Source of the DNA: Pedobacter cryoconitis
GTDB lineage: Bacteria > Bacteroidota > Bacteroidia > Sphingobacteriales > Sphingobacteriaceae
DNA: 64,000 bases
Direction: 5' to 3'
Assembly (NCBI RefSeq): GCF_014207135.1
Contig: NZ_JACHCC010000009.1
Coordinates: forward strand, 275,678 to 339,677
This document shows, one piece after another, positions 18,338 through 27,841 of the stretch (its first letter is position 1; every line of letters begins with the position of its first letter). The translations under genes were made by a program, and so were the position numbers. The notes beneath the pieces are model-generated. The model was given only the letters and a program-made list of their open reading frames with translations. It was not told where the DNA came from and made no database searches.

Positions 18338-20653
18338 TTATTCTTTACTCGTTTTTTTTAATAATCCAGTTCTCTTCGGTTTTGCACCTGCTTGTTTTCC
18401 CTGTACATCCAGCACAGCGATAGTAACCATATTCACAATTTCACGAACCGAACTACCCAGTTGTACAATATGTACCGGTTTTTTCAATCCTAATAAAATT
18501 GGCCCAACTGCTTCAGCCTCTCCCAATTCCTGTAATAGCTTATAAGCAATATTTCCTGATTCCAGATTAGGAAATATCAGTGTATTTGCCGGGCTATCTG
18601 CTAATCTACTAAAAGGAAAGTTATCTTTTAATAAAGAATTGCTAATAGCGAAATTTGCCTGCATTTCTCCATCTACCAGAATCTCAGGATGTTTATCATG
18701 CAATATTTTCACTGCCTGTCTTACCTTCTGAGGAACAACACCGTCATTAGAGCCAAAGTTAGAATAAGAAAGTAAAGCGATTCTTGGCTGTATATTAAAT
18801 TTAGCTACTGCACGTTCTAATAATAGTGTCAGATCAACCAGCTCATCGACAGTAGGATCAACATTGACAGTGGTATCCCCAAAAAATACAGGTCCCTTTT
18901 TAGTCATCATCATATACATACCTGCAACACGGTTAACACCGGGTTCTGTTCCGATAATCTGCAGGGCAGGTTTGATAGTTGAAGCATAATTTTTAGTTAG
19001 ACCTGAAATCATCGCATCTGCTTCACCAAATTCTACCATGGAAGAACCAAAATAGTTCCGGTCACGCATCAGCTTCTCAGCTTCAAAAAGGGTAATTCCT
19101 TTACGCTGTCTTTTCTGATAAAGAGAATTTGCATATTTCGCCATTCTTTCAGGCTCCAGCAAAGGGTCTATAATCAGTACACCTTCCAGCTCAAGCGCAG
19201 TTTCTTCAATAATTTTCTGGATCACCTCTTTTTTACCCAGTAAAATCGGAATAGCTATATTTTCATCCTTTACGATCTGTGCAGCTTTCAGGATTTTATA
19301 ATTATCTGCTTCTGCAAAGACAACTCTTTTTGGATCAGATTTAGCCTTATTGGTAATGGCACGCATAATCTTGTCATCACCACCCAATCTCTGTTTCAGC
19401 TCTTCAGCGTAAGCATCCCAGTCGGTAATGACTTTACGGGCAATGCCTGAATCTATAGCGGCTTTGGCTACAGCGATGGATACATTGGTAATTAAACGCG
19501 AATCCATTGGCTTGGGAATGATGTACTCCTTACCAAATTTTATATTTCTTTCATTGTAAGCCATGTTAACGGCTTCAGGAACTGATTTTTTAGCTAATTC
19601 GGCAATCGCTTTTACTGCTGCAATTTTCATCGGCTCATTGATCCCTGTAGCTCTTACGTCTAAAGCTCCTCTGAATATATAAGGAAACCCAAGTACGTTG
19701 TTCACCTGATTAGGATAATCGGAACGTCCTGTAGCCATAATCAGGTCTTTACGCGAACTGATAGCCAGTTCATAGGCAATTTCCGGATTAGGATTAGCCA
19801 TGGCAAATACAATAGGATTTCTGGCCATTGACTTCAGCATGTCCACGGTTACACAGTCAGCTGAGGATAATCCAATAAATACATCTGAATCTTTCAGCGC
19901 TTCTGCCAGTGTATTCAGGTTTCTGGAAGTCGCAAATTCTGCCTTTGTAGGATCCAGGTTTTCACGTGTATCACGGATAACTCCTGAACGGTCACACATC
20001 ACCAGGTTTTCTTTCTTTGCGCCTAATGAAATATACAACCTGCTGCAGGATATAGCTGCCGCACCGGCACCATTCACTACAATTTTAACTTTATCTATTC
20101 TCTTTTTCTGCAGTTCGCAGGCATTTAATAATGCTGCAGCCGATATAATTGCTGTACCATGCTGATCATCATGCATAACAGGTATATTCATGACCTCTTT
20201 TAACCTGCGCTCTATTTCAAAACATTCGGGTGCTTTGATATCTTCGAGGTTAACACCTCCAAAAGTAGGCTCCAGTGCTTTAACGATACGGACAAATTCA
20301 TCTACATCGGTTGCATCCAGCTCCAAATCGAATACATCGATATCGGCAAATATTTTAAACAACAGTCCTTTACCTTCCATCACTGGTTTCGAGGCTTCAG
20401 GTCCAATATTACCTAAGCCCAGCACAGCTGTTCCATTACTAATCACCGCTACAAGATTCCCTTTAGCAGTGTATTTATATACATCTTCAGTATTATCTGC
20501 AATTTTTAAGCAAGGTTCTGCTACTCCCGGAGAATAAGCCAACGCTAAATCTCTTTGTGAATTGGTTGGTTTGGTGGGTATAACTTCGATCTTTCCTGGC
20601 CTACCTTGTGAATGGTAGTCTAATGCATCTTGCTTCCTGTTAATTTTGCTCAT
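18338..20653 (-). CDS. maeB: NADP-type malic enzyme with phosphotransacetylase-like C-terminal domain
   Basis: The 771-residue protein is the two-domain MaeB form. Residues 1 to about 430 are malic enzyme: SPGVAEPCL, the GLGNIGPEASKPVMEGKG motif with catalytic lysine region, DDQHGTA, and a nucleotide-binding VNGAGAAAISC. Residues from about 435 to the end match phosphate acetyltransferase (GLTKNYASTIKPALQIIG, MMMTKKGPVFFGDTTVN), which in MaeB proteins acts as a regulatory, usually catalytically poor, acetyl-CoA-sensing domain. The enzyme decarboxylates malate to pyruvate, giving NADPH. A TAACTTTG promoter element lies just upstream, so it probably starts the maeB-ruvA-sprA transcript. Confidence 0.95.
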   Translation of the reverse strand: MSKINRKQDALDYHSQGRPGKIEVIPTKPTNSQRDLALAYSPGVAEPCLKIADNTEDVYKYTAKGNLVAVISNGTAVLGLGNIGPEASKPVMEGKGLLFKIFADIDVFDLELDATDVDEFVRIVKALEPTFGGVNLEDIKAPECFEIERRLKEVMNIPVMHDDQHGTAIISAAALLNACELQKKRIDKVKIVVNGAGAAAISCSRLYISLGAKKENLVMCDRSGVIRDTRENLDPTKAEFATSRNLNTLAEALKDSDVFIGLSSADCVTVDMLKSMARNPIVFAMANPNPEIAYELAISSRKDLIMATGRSDYPNQVNNVLGFPYIFRGALDVRATGINEPMKIAAVKAIAELAKKSVPEAVNMAYNERNIKFGKEYIIPKPMDSRLITNVSIAVAKAAIDSGIARKVITDWDAYAEELKQRLGGDDKIMRAITNKAKSDPKRVVFAEADNYKILKAAQIVKDENIAIPILLGKKEVIQKIIEETALELEGVLIIDPLLEPERMAKYANSLYQKRQRKGITLFEAEKLMRDRNYFGSSMVEFGEADAMISGLTKNYASTIKPALQIIGTEPGVNRVAGMYMMMTKKGPVFFGDTTVNVDPTVDELVDLTLLLERAVAKFNIQPRIALLSYSNFGSNDGVVPQKVRQAVKILHDKHPEILVDGEMQANFAISNSLLKDNFPFSRLADSPANTLIFPNLESGNIAYKLLQELGEAEAVGPILLGLKKPVHIVQLGSSVREIVNMVTIAVLDVQGKQAGAKPKRTGLLKKTSKE

Positions 20654-20676
20654 ACGTTTGTTTTGGATAAAAGACT

Positions 20677-20684
20677 CAAAGTTA
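20677..20684 (-). promoter_or_regulatory. -7 promoter element upstream of maeB
   Basis: On the minus strand TAACTTTG, an exact TAnnTTTG match, lies 24 bases before the maeB ATG. I found no convincing TTG at the right upstream distance. Confidence 0.55.
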
Positions 20685-20770
20685 CAATTCTTTTAATACG
20701 CCTTAAAATAAAAACACAAGGTCTACATAAATTTAACGTAGATATAAATCACAAATACAGGCAGTTTACA

Positions 20771-20809
20771 ATCCGTTGAACAACAGCTAAACAATGCTGT
20801 TCAACGGAT
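20771..20809. repeat. Inverted repeat in the mltD-maeB gap
   Basis: ATCCGTTGAACA (20771-20782) is exactly repeated in reverse complement at 20798-20809, with a 15-base spacer in which ACAGC/GCTGT can pair further. It lies about 80 bases after the mltD-like stop and about 120 before maeB. No T run follows on either strand, so it is either an imperfect terminator or an operator. Confidence 0.6.
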
Positions 20810-20887
20810 ATGCACAAAACGAATATGAATAAATATTTTAGTAAAAGAATAGTAATAAAAGAAATGAACAAAAAGAACGCCCAGGTT

Positions 20888-22207
20888 TTACAACCTTTCA
20901 GCCGCCTTTGCTTTTGATTTATAAGAGAGATATTTCTTTGTCGATTTAGTAGTTTCTGCCGATTTACCTAACCCTGATTTCTGAGAAACAATCAGACGTT
21001 GTCCGGGAACTATAGTACTCCCTTTAAGCTTGTTCCAAACTTTCAGGTCCTGAACCTCTACATTGTATTCATCGGCAATCGTGTTGAGGTTTTGTCCGGC
21101 AGTAACCTTATGGTATTTAACAGCATGACGCGCTTCGGTAGTCTCTCTTTGCTTTTTATGCAATCTTCTGTCATCATTTGAGGCCAGGATAACACGGGTA
21201 CTTGTTTCGACGGTATGATTATTCAGCACCTCATAAATATTGGCAAAGTTTGCCAGGCTGACTTTAGGAATAATAATTCTCTTTGGCTGATCTTCCGATC
21301 CATTCACGATCTTCTTCTTATAAGAGGGATTCAGTGTACACAAATCGGTTTCCTCCATCGCCAGTGCTTCGGCCAGTTCGGTCAGGGATACAAACCGGCT
21401 CACCTGAATAGTATCTGTTTTGATTGCGAATAATGACTTCTGGGCCTTGATCTGATGTTTCTCCGGGCAGTTCATGACGTAAATTGCCGCAATAAAGGCA
21501 GGCACATAATTTCTGGTTTCCAGAGGTAAAAATGGTCTGATTGCCCAGAAATTCCGGGAATGTGCTTTTGCAATAGCCCTGTTTACATTGCCTGTTCCGC
21601 AATTATAGGCAGCAATTGCCAGCAGCCAGTCACCCAGCTCTTTATAAGCATCTTTAAAATAAGCCGCAGCCGCATAACTTGCCTGGATCGGATCCTTCCG
21701 CTCATCTACGAAATTATCCATATTCAGACCGTAACCTTTAGCGGTAGAAAACATAAACTGCCATAATCCTGTCGCTCCTACTCTTGAAATAGCATGCGAA
21801 TTCATAGATGACTCTATGATTGGCAGAAATTTGAGTTCCATCGGAACATTATAAGCTTTTAATGCATTTTCAAAAATCGGGAAGTAATATTCAGACAGGC
21901 CGAGCATTTTACCCATCATATCTTTTCTACTGCTGTAAACATCGATATAACGCTGTACAGATTCATTATAATTGAGCGGAATATCTCTTTGAATAGAGTC
22001 CAGACGCTTTTTATAAGCAAAATTATAATTGTAAAACAAAGGGTTTTCTATAACCTGGGGTACTGCTGTAGTATCACCGGTAAAAGTAGTGGAAAGAAAG
22101 CTGATCGGAGAAATGGAATCCAGCTTGTTAATTTTTTGCTGTGCGCGACTGGTCAGAGCTGCGAGAGTAAATACACAAAATGAGAGGATAAGTACATTTC
22201 TTTTCAT
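20888..22207 (-). CDS. MltD-like membrane-bound lytic murein transglycosylase with LysM domain
   Basis: The 439-residue protein has a signal peptide (CVFTLAALTSRAQ region) and an SLT goose-type lysozyme domain. The catalytic glutamate is E132 in FLPIIESSMN, followed by the family motif ISRVGATGLWQFM and later AIAAYNCGTGNV. A C-terminal LysM domain (about residues 350-410, VTAGQNLNTIADEYNVEVQDLKVWN) binds peptidoglycan. Lytic transglycosylases cleave glycan strands to 1,6-anhydromuropeptides during wall remodelling in the periplasm. Escherichia coli MltD carries two LysM repeats; only one is clear here. It follows gatA by 43 bases on the same strand. Confidence 0.9.
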   Translation of the reverse strand: MKRNVLILSFCVFTLAALTSRAQQKINKLDSISPISFLSTTFTGDTTAVPQVIENPLFYNYNFAYKKRLDSIQRDIPLNYNESVQRYIDVYSSRKDMMGKMLGLSEYYFPIFENALKAYNVPMELKFLPIIESSMNSHAISRVGATGLWQFMFSTAKGYGLNMDNFVDERKDPIQASYAAAAYFKDAYKELGDWLLAIAAYNCGTGNVNRAIAKAHSRNFWAIRPFLPLETRNYVPAFIAAIYVMNCPEKHQIKAQKSLFAIKTDTIQVSRFVSLTELAEALAMEETDLCTLNPSYKKKIVNGSEDQPKRIIIPKVSLANFANIYEVLNNHTVETSTRVILASNDDRRLHKKQRETTEARHAVKYHKVTAGQNLNTIADEYNVEVQDLKVWNKLKGSTIVPGQRLIVSQKSGLGKSAETTKSTKKYLSYKSKAKAAERL

Positions 22208-22250
22208 AGGCTGTTCTTGCAGTATGCAATGAAAATGGTTGGTTTATGAT

Positions 22251-23681
22251 TTAGGTTTTGGTCAAGTTAGCAAAACTTTCCGAGAAAGAAAGCAATGTCT
22301 CTTCTTCGAAATGCCTGGCCATCAATTGCATACTTAACGGCAAACCTGATTTATTATTGCCCAAAGGGACAGCTATTGCAGGGACACCTGTCAATGAAGC
22401 CAGGACAGTAAAGATATCAGCCATATACATGACCAGTGGATCCTGCATATTCTCGCCGATTTTAAATGCAGGCGTAGGCGACACAGGTGTTAGTATCAGG
22501 TCAAAATCTGTAAGTAATGATTCGATTTTAGTTCTGATCAGACGTCTTACCCGCTGTGCCTTCTGGTAATAAGCATCGTAATACCCTGCACTCAGTACGA
22601 ATGTACCCAGCAAAATCCGTCTTTTGACTTCGTCTCCGAAACCTTCAGCCCTGGATTTCTTATATAAACTGTTCAGGTTCTCTGCCTGCAGGTTCCGGTG
22701 TCCGTAATGTACACCATCATATCTGGAAAGATTAGAAGAGGCTTCTGCTGCAGTTAATACATAATAGGCAGGAACCAGGTAATCAAGTAAATCAAAAGAA
22801 ACGTATTCGATGGTATGTCCCTGTTCTTTAAACTGCTCAATAGCCTCCAGAATGGACTGTCTAATTTCGGGATCAAGCGCTTCGCTTTCCAGTGTCTCTT
22901 TTAGTACAGCAATTTTTTTGGGCGATGTACTATCTATGGAAGACAGATAATCAGGAACAGGCAAACGGGATACTGTACTGTCATTTTCATCTGCACCCGC
23001 CAGTACTTCCAGCAATAGTGCAGCATCGCTGACTGATGAAGTAATTGTACCTACCTGATCGAAAGAGGAAGCATAGGCAATGACACCATATCTTGAGATA
23101 CGGCCATAAGTTGGTTTTAATCCAAAACAACCACAAAATGCGGCAGGTTGTCTTACCGAACCACCCGTATCAGTACCCAGAGCAGATAAGCATAAATCAG
23201 CCTGTACTGCAACAGCCGATCCACCTGATGACCCCCCAGCTACCCTTTCTGTATCTGCAGCATTTCTTACCGGGCCGTAAAAGGAGGTTTCATTGGAGCC
23301 ACCCATCGCAAATTCATCACAGTTTAACCTCCCGATGATAATAGCGTCTTCAAGGATTAAACGTTCTACAACAGTAGAAGAATAGGGAGAGATAAACCCT
23401 TCCAGCATTTTTGAAGAAGCAGTAGTGGTATGATCTTTATAAAGAATATTATCCTTGATACCAATCACCATACCTGCCAGTTTACCAGCAGTTCCATCAG
23501 CTAACTTCTGCTGAATCAAAACTGCTTGTTTTTTAGCAGAAACAGTAAACACCTCGTTGAATGCATTGAGGTGTTGTTGTTTTTCTATTTGCGTAAAGTA
23601 ATAAGCGAGTAGGTCAGAAAGATCAAGCTTTTTTTGCGCAATAAGTGCTTGTATCTCTGATAAAGAGTTATACTTCTTCAA
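22251..23681 (-). CDS. gatA: Glutamyl-tRNA(Gln)/Asp-tRNA(Asn) amidotransferase subunit A
   Basis: The 476-residue amidase has the Ser-cisSer-Lys catalytic set: K76 in VIGIKDNIL, S151 in AGGSSGGS and S175 in DTGGSVRQPA. GatA releases ammonia from glutamine, which GatB uses to convert Glu-tRNA(Gln) to Gln-tRNA(Gln). Length and N-terminus (SLSEIQALIAQKKL) are typical. gatB and gatC are not in the window, so the complex is encoded at separate loci, as in many Bacteroidota. Upstream lie two Tat genes on the same strand; downstream the lytic transglycosylase. Confidence 0.95.
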   Translation of the reverse strand: MKKYNSLSEIQALIAQKKLDLSDLLAYYFTQIEKQQHLNAFNEVFTVSAKKQAVLIQQKLADGTAGKLAGMVIGIKDNILYKDHTTTASSKMLEGFISPYSSTVVERLILEDAIIIGRLNCDEFAMGGSNETSFYGPVRNAADTERVAGGSSGGSAVAVQADLCLSALGTDTGGSVRQPAAFCGCFGLKPTYGRISRYGVIAYASSFDQVGTITSSVSDAALLLEVLAGADENDSTVSRLPVPDYLSSIDSTSPKKIAVLKETLESEALDPEIRQSILEAIEQFKEQGHTIEYVSFDLLDYLVPAYYVLTAAEASSNLSRYDGVHYGHRNLQAENLNSLYKKSRAEGFGDEVKRRILLGTFVLSAGYYDAYYQKAQRVRRLIRTKIESLLTDFDLILTPVSPTPAFKIGENMQDPLVMYMADIFTVLASLTGVPAIAVPLGNNKSGLPLSMQLMARHFEEETLLSFSESFANLTKT

Positions 23682-23724
23682 TTAAAGGAAAGGAATTAAA
23701 GGGTTAGAAATTCAAAAAATAAAT

Positions 23725-23913
23725 CTAGGATTTATGTGAGTTATCAGGATCATTATCAGTTCCGTCTTTACCTTCTTTGAATTCTTTTACGCCTTTACCC
23801 AGACCACGCATTAGTTCAGGAATTTTTTTACCACCAAAAAGCAGTAAAACTACTACTAAAATAACAAGGATTTCCGGGGTACCGAGTGCTGCTAATAGGG
23901 TTGTATTCAACAT
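23725..23913 (-). CDS. tatA: TatA/E-type twin-arginine translocase subunit
   Basis: This 62-residue protein has one N-terminal transmembrane helix (PEILVILVVVLLLF), then FGGKKIPELMRGLGKGVKEFK, the TatA hinge and amphipathic helix, and a short charged tail. TatA oligomers form the pore that moves folded proteins with RR signal peptides across the inner membrane. It is 10 bases downstream of a second, longer Tat-type gene. tatC is not in the window. Confidence 0.92.
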   Translation of the reverse strand: MLNTTLLAALGTPEILVILVVVLLLFGGKKIPELMRGLGKGVKEFKEGKDGTDNDPDNSHKS

Positions 23914-23923
23914 GATTATTGAT

Positions 23924-24253
23924 TTAGATTTTGTTTTTATCTGATTCTGATGGTGTCACCGTTGGTGCTGAAGGATCAACATGTACAGAAGCGCTTTCTT
24001 CTTTTGTTAAGACTACTGGTTCTTTAGCCTCAGTTGACTTGATTTCATCATCGATATCCATCGAATTTATATTGCGGTGAATTTCTCTCTTCACCCCTTC
24101 TGAGGCATCTTTAAAATCTCTTATCCCTTTTCCAAGACCTCTCGCTAATTCTGGTAACTTTTTACCACCAAATAACAACAGTACTACAGCCAGGATAAGC
24201 ATGATTTCACTGCCACCCATGTTTAAAAATTCTAATACTACTCCAGTATACAT
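23924..24253 (-). CDS. TatA/TatB-type twin-arginine translocase subunit with long tail
   Basis: The 109-residue protein has the same architecture as its neighbour: a transmembrane helix (EIMLILAVVLLLF), FGGKKLPELARGLGKGIRDFK, then a longer acidic, Ser/Thr/Pro-rich tail. The tail is longer than in plain TatA and could make this the TatB-like partner, but the FGGKK hinge is TatA-like. The start at 24253 gives a short leader before the helix; an ATG at 24220 (MGGSEIM) is equally possible and is the more usual Tat start. A TATATTTG promoter element lies 22 bases upstream. Confidence 0.88.
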   Translation of the reverse strand: MYTGVVLEFLNMGGSEIMLILAVVLLLFGGKKLPELARGLGKGIRDFKDASEGVKREIHRNINSMDIDDEIKSTEAKEPVVLTKEESASVHVDPSAPTVTPSESDKNKI

Positions 24254-24275
24254 ATCAATTTAATTATAATATTAG

Positions 24276-24283
24276 CAAATATA
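24276..24283 (-). promoter_or_regulatory. -7 promoter element upstream of the Tat genes
   Basis: TATATTTG on the minus strand matches TAnnTTTG exactly and lies in the 80-base gap before the Tat pair. A -33 TTG is not evident. Confidence 0.5.
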
Positions 24284-24334
24284 AACATTTTCAAATGTAC
24301 ATATTGTATTTTAATCGTGATGATGACGTCCGTA

Positions 24335-25588
24335 CTACTTTGCTATCCAGGCCTCAGGATTCAGTTTTGACTGCCCCCTCATAATCTCAAAATGCAGTAA
24401 AGCCCCATCGGATGTTGTCGCAACTGTACCAATACTCTGGCGGGTTTCTACTTTTTCGCCTTTTGATACGCTGGAAGACTTCAGATTCTGGTAAATCGTG
24501 AAATAGTCACCATGACGGATAGCCACCACATAGATACCTTGTATGATTCTGACAAATAAAACTTCACCTCCAAATACGGCACGTACCGTCGCCCCATCAC
24601 TGGTCAGTATGTTTACACCATCATTGGTATAACCTGCCTGACCTTCGGTATGTCTTCCGAAACTTTCCGTAATGGACCCTGTCGCCACCGGCCACGGTAA
24701 ACGGCCTCTGTTGTTTTCAAATCCTGCTGACAGTCTCGCTGCCTCGGGCGTTGAAGTCAGATAATTACTATTTGTTTTTGCTTTTTCAACTGGTGCCGGC
24801 TTACTTTCAGCTCTGGCCTTCGCAGCAGCAATTCGGGCCTCTTCCTCTGCCTTTTTACGGGCCAGGGCAATTTCACGGTTAATCGCATTTCTGATCTCCC
24901 TGTCTATAGCTGACTGCTGTTTTTTCCTTTTAGCAATATCATGACTAAACTGTTTCTCCTGTTTACTGAATTTATTCAGTACTGAAGCCTGCTCGGTTTT
25001 ATTTTTAGCCAGTTTACTTTGCTCATTCTCCTGCTCACGCAATAAACTGCTCTTCGCTTTTAAACTTTTATCCAGAACTACAATTTTATAGTTGAGGTTT
25101 TTCTCAGTTCCTTTGATATAGTCAGCCTGTTTTTTACGGTACTGACCAAATTGCTGTAAATATTTTATTCTTTTATAAGCCTGGTTAAAATCGCGCGCCG
25201 CAAAAATAAACATCATTTTGTCGTATGAATTTTTATTGCGCTGTGCAAACCTGATCATTCCGGCGTATTCTTTTTTAAGCTGCGCCAGCTGACCCTGCAA
25301 TGAATGTACGGTATTTGTATTTTCGTGGATTTCGTTATCCAGATTTTTTATCTCTGAGTTGATCACTGTAATCTTACTCTGCATCAACGCGATTTTTGTA
25401 TTCAGGGCACGTATTTCACTCAAAGTAAGTTTTTTACTCTGAGCTGCTTTGTTCAGATTTTTCTGTAAAAGTTCAATCTCACGCTGGATGGCTTCCTTCT
25501 TCCGCTTTAACTGTGCACTGCTCTGGGCAAAGCCAGCTGACGCAAACGTCATAAACAAAAGAAACAAAAGTAGTTTGTGTAGCTTCAT
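24335..25588 (-). CDS. EnvC-like murein hydrolase activator, degenerate M23 domain
   Basis: The 417-residue protein has a signal peptide (FMTFASAGFAQ). A long coiled coil follows at about residues 22-250, rich in Lys/Glu/Gln and including an alanine/glutamate run (ARKKAEEEARIAAAKARAE). A C-terminal LytM/M23 domain covers about 300-417. Active M23 peptidases need an HxxxD and an HxH zinc site; here the first motif reads NDGVNI and the last LHFEI, so at least two metal ligands are replaced. This fits the EnvC/NlpD type, which activate cell-division amidases instead of cutting peptidoglycan. It ends the run of genes that begins at the amidohydrolase, 22 bases after the DUF4292 gene. Confidence 0.85.
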   Translation of the reverse strand: MKLHKLLLFLLFMTFASAGFAQSSAQLKRKKEAIQREIELLQKNLNKAAQSKKLTLSEIRALNTKIALMQSKITVINSEIKNLDNEIHENTNTVHSLQGQLAQLKKEYAGMIRFAQRNKNSYDKMMFIFAARDFNQAYKRIKYLQQFGQYRKKQADYIKGTEKNLNYKIVVLDKSLKAKSSLLREQENEQSKLAKNKTEQASVLNKFSKQEKQFSHDIAKRKKQQSAIDREIRNAINREIALARKKAEEEARIAAAKARAESKPAPVEKAKTNSNYLTSTPEAARLSAGFENNRGRLPWPVATGSITESFGRHTEGQAGYTNDGVNILTSDGATVRAVFGGEVLFVRIIQGIYVVAIRHGDYFTIYQNLKSSSVSKGEKVETRQSIGTVATTSDGALLHFEIMRGQSKLNPEAWIAK

Positions 25589-25610
25589 TGCATCAAAAGT
25601 ATAAAAAAAT

Positions 25611-26402
25611 TTAGTTTATTAACTCAAACCTTTTGGGAAGAGTAAATGGAAAATCAAGTTGGACATTACGTTCTATTTTTGAAAAATCAAATGCCAGATT
25701 TGTTTTCTTCGTCCCGGACATAGAATTGATTTTCATCACCGATGGAAATAGTGCGTCGGTTACCTGCTGATAATCTGAATAAACTACTTTCAGTGATTTC
25801 CCAGCTTTCACTTCATTCATATTCAGTTCGGCCGTTTTCTGCAGGGTATTGAATAACACCCTGAATGCCAGTTCGCCCTGTACTCCTTTTGCTGTAAACA
25901 CGCCAGAATCAGCATCGAGGGTAGCCTGATCATTGGTAAACTCTGCGATTGTATTTCCGGAAAGAATAGATTGCAGCATCTTAAAAGTAACCTGTTTGCT
26001 GGTAAAACTGTTCAGGTAACTAAAGGGCTTTTTCACACCGACAGACTGTAAATTATTACGTAAAAAGACACTATCCGGAGTAATCAGCGCTCTGGCTACT
26101 TCAATTCCGGCTATAGCGGTTACACTTGCCCAGATTTTCTGATCCTTCTGGATCCGGATAGTCATATTCACATTATTTACACTCCCATTGATATCAAGAC
26201 TTACTTTCCCTTTCATAGACAAGGTATTAAACGGAATATCTTTAGCCCTAAGCATCCTTAAGTTTTCGGCCTTCCTGACATTGGTCACAGGTACAGCTGT
26301 CAAATCAGGTGTTTTCACTATTGTTTTTTTAGTTTTACAAGCCATCACAGTACTTAACAGTACCAGAATCAGCAGACTATTTCGTGAAATATTTTTTTTC
26401 AT
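25611..26402 (-). CDS. DUF4292 lipoprotein, LolA/LolB-like fold suspected
   Basis: The 263-residue protein starts with a lipoprotein signal (LLILVLLSTVMAC, cysteine about residue 22). The body alternates short beta strands (SMKGKVSLDI, VNMTIRIQKDQKIWASV, FEFTLPKRFELIN-like end), a pattern I associate with DUF4292, a Bacteroidota family with a LolA/LolB-like half-barrel. LolB-like proteins insert lipoproteins in the outer membrane; that role is inference only. Its start overlaps the end of the TPR gene by 26 bases, so the two are probably translationally coupled. Confidence 0.75.
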   Translation of the reverse strand: MKKNISRNSLLILVLLSTVMACKTKKTIVKTPDLTAVPVTNVRKAENLRMLRAKDIPFNTLSMKGKVSLDINGSVNNVNMTIRIQKDQKIWASVTAIAGIEVARALITPDSVFLRNNLQSVGVKKPFSYLNSFTSKQVTFKMLQSILSGNTIAEFTNDQATLDADSGVFTAKGVQGELAFRVLFNTLQKTAELNMNEVKAGKSLKVVYSDYQQVTDALFPSVMKINSMSGTKKTNLAFDFSKIERNVQLDFPFTLPKRFELIN

Positions 26403-27831
26403 CTATTTTTCGTTTTAACACAGGGGACTCATTACCTGCATCCCTTGATTTTTTCCATTGAATCAAAGCCTCATCCAATGCTCCGTCCTTAAATAAAATA
26501 TCACCATAGTGCTCCAGGTAAATACTATTTCCGGATTCATTGTTCTGCAATGCTTTTTCTATCCATAAGCGGGCAAGATCAAGCTGGTCCATTTTAAATA
26601 AAATCAGTGCGTAGGTATCTGCAATGGAAGCATCCCCAGGCAAAGCTTTGGCTGCAACGGCAATCAGTGCCACTGCTTTGGTCAGGTTTTCATTTCTTAA
26701 CGCCAGGTAGTATGCATAATTGTTCATAATGAGAAAATTTTGCGGATCTAGCTGCACAGCATGCTCAAAGGCATTATCGGCAGCAGAAGTTTTCCCTTCG
26801 TCTATTAATATTTCTGCCTGAAGGGCAAAAATCAATGCCTGCAGTTCTTTATTATCCCCGTCCAGTGTCAATGCAGATTTTATATGTTCGAGTGCTTCTT
26901 TATTCTGGTTTTCCCGGTGAAGGGCGAAAGCCATATAATAATAGAGAATTGCCTGGTTAGGATATACGGAAAGGGCATCCTCTCCAATCTTAATCATTTG
27001 CTGATACTGACCCATCAGGATAGATATATTGAGGACTTTCTCCCAGACACCATAAAGCTGATCTGTGAGTTTCAGCGCCTTTTTATAATTGACAAGAGCA
27101 GCTGGCAAATTCCCGGTTTCATATAATACATCTCCATAAAGTGCAAGAAAAAGCGGGTCATCCTGATGGGTACCCGCAATATTTTCCAGAACCCTGGAGG
27201 CTGCTGAATATTTTTTCTGGGAAAGGTATAAGGTCGCTACTGCCATAGCCTCACCAGCATTTACAGTAGAAACTGTCTCTCTGGCTGATGGTCCTTCAGT
27301 AATCCTCCTGCGTGCATTATCAATTGACTCTGAAGGTCCGAATTTTTTTTCCAGTAAAGTATAAGCTGCAAGGGCCTCCTCTTTTTTACCTGATATAGCA
27401 ATCGCGTTGGCCCGGTCAAACTGATAACTTTGCTGATTCGGAGCTAACCTGATCAGCTGATCAAATACGGGAATTAAGTTGACCATATTACCCGTTGTTT
27501 TATAGACTTCAGCCAATAATTTCCAATACCAGATATTACTCTGATCGATAGCAACAGCGGTCTTTATGGCTGTTTCAGCTTCAGCCATATTATTCTGTCT
27601 GAAACTTAATAAAGCGATCTCGTACCATGCCGGTGCATTCCTGGCATCGAGGGTGGTAATTTTACTGAAGTTATCCTTACTCCGCTGATAGTTCTCTTTG
27701 AGTTTATCGCTGAGACCGGCAAAGAAAAGTTGTTTAATACGGACACTGTCACCGGCAGAAACAGGTAGCTGCTGGGCAGCTGATGTCAGCCCTAGGATAA
27801 GTATACTGCATAAAACAACTATCCTTTTCAT
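26377..27831 (-). CDS. Tetratricopeptide repeat protein, secreted
   Basis: The 484-residue protein has a signal peptide (CSILILGLTSAAQQ) and at least ten TPR-like helical repeats. Clear ones are APAWYEIALLSFRQNNMAEAE, IWYWKLLAEVYKTTGN and FLIMNNYAYYLALRNENLTKA. TPR arrays are protein-binding scaffolds; location is probably the periplasm or outer membrane. It lies between dut and the DUF4292 lipoprotein, both tightly spaced. The neighbourhood suggests an envelope-assembly helper, but no specific partner can be named. Confidence 0.85.
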   Translation of the reverse strand: MKRIVVLCSILILGLTSAAQQLPVSAGDSVRIKQLFFAGLSDKLKENYQRSKDNFSKITTLDARNAPAWYEIALLSFRQNNMAEAETAIKTAVAIDQSNIWYWKLLAEVYKTTGNMVNLIPVFDQLIRLAPNQQSYQFDRANAIAISGKKEEALAAYTLLEKKFGPSESIDNARRRITEGPSARETVSTVNAGEAMAVATLYLSQKKYSAASRVLENIAGTHQDDPLFLALYGDVLYETGNLPAALVNYKKALKLTDQLYGVWEKVLNISILMGQYQQMIKIGEDALSVYPNQAILYYYMAFALHRENQNKEALEHIKSALTLDGDNKELQALIFALQAEILIDEGKTSAADNAFEHAVQLDPQNFLIMNNYAYYLALRNENLTKAVALIAVAAKALPGDASIADTYALILFKMDQLDLARLWIEKALQNNESGNSIYLEHYGDILFKDGALDEALIQWKKSRDAGNESPVLKRKIDEKKYFTK

Positions 27832-27841
27832 TATTTATTAA

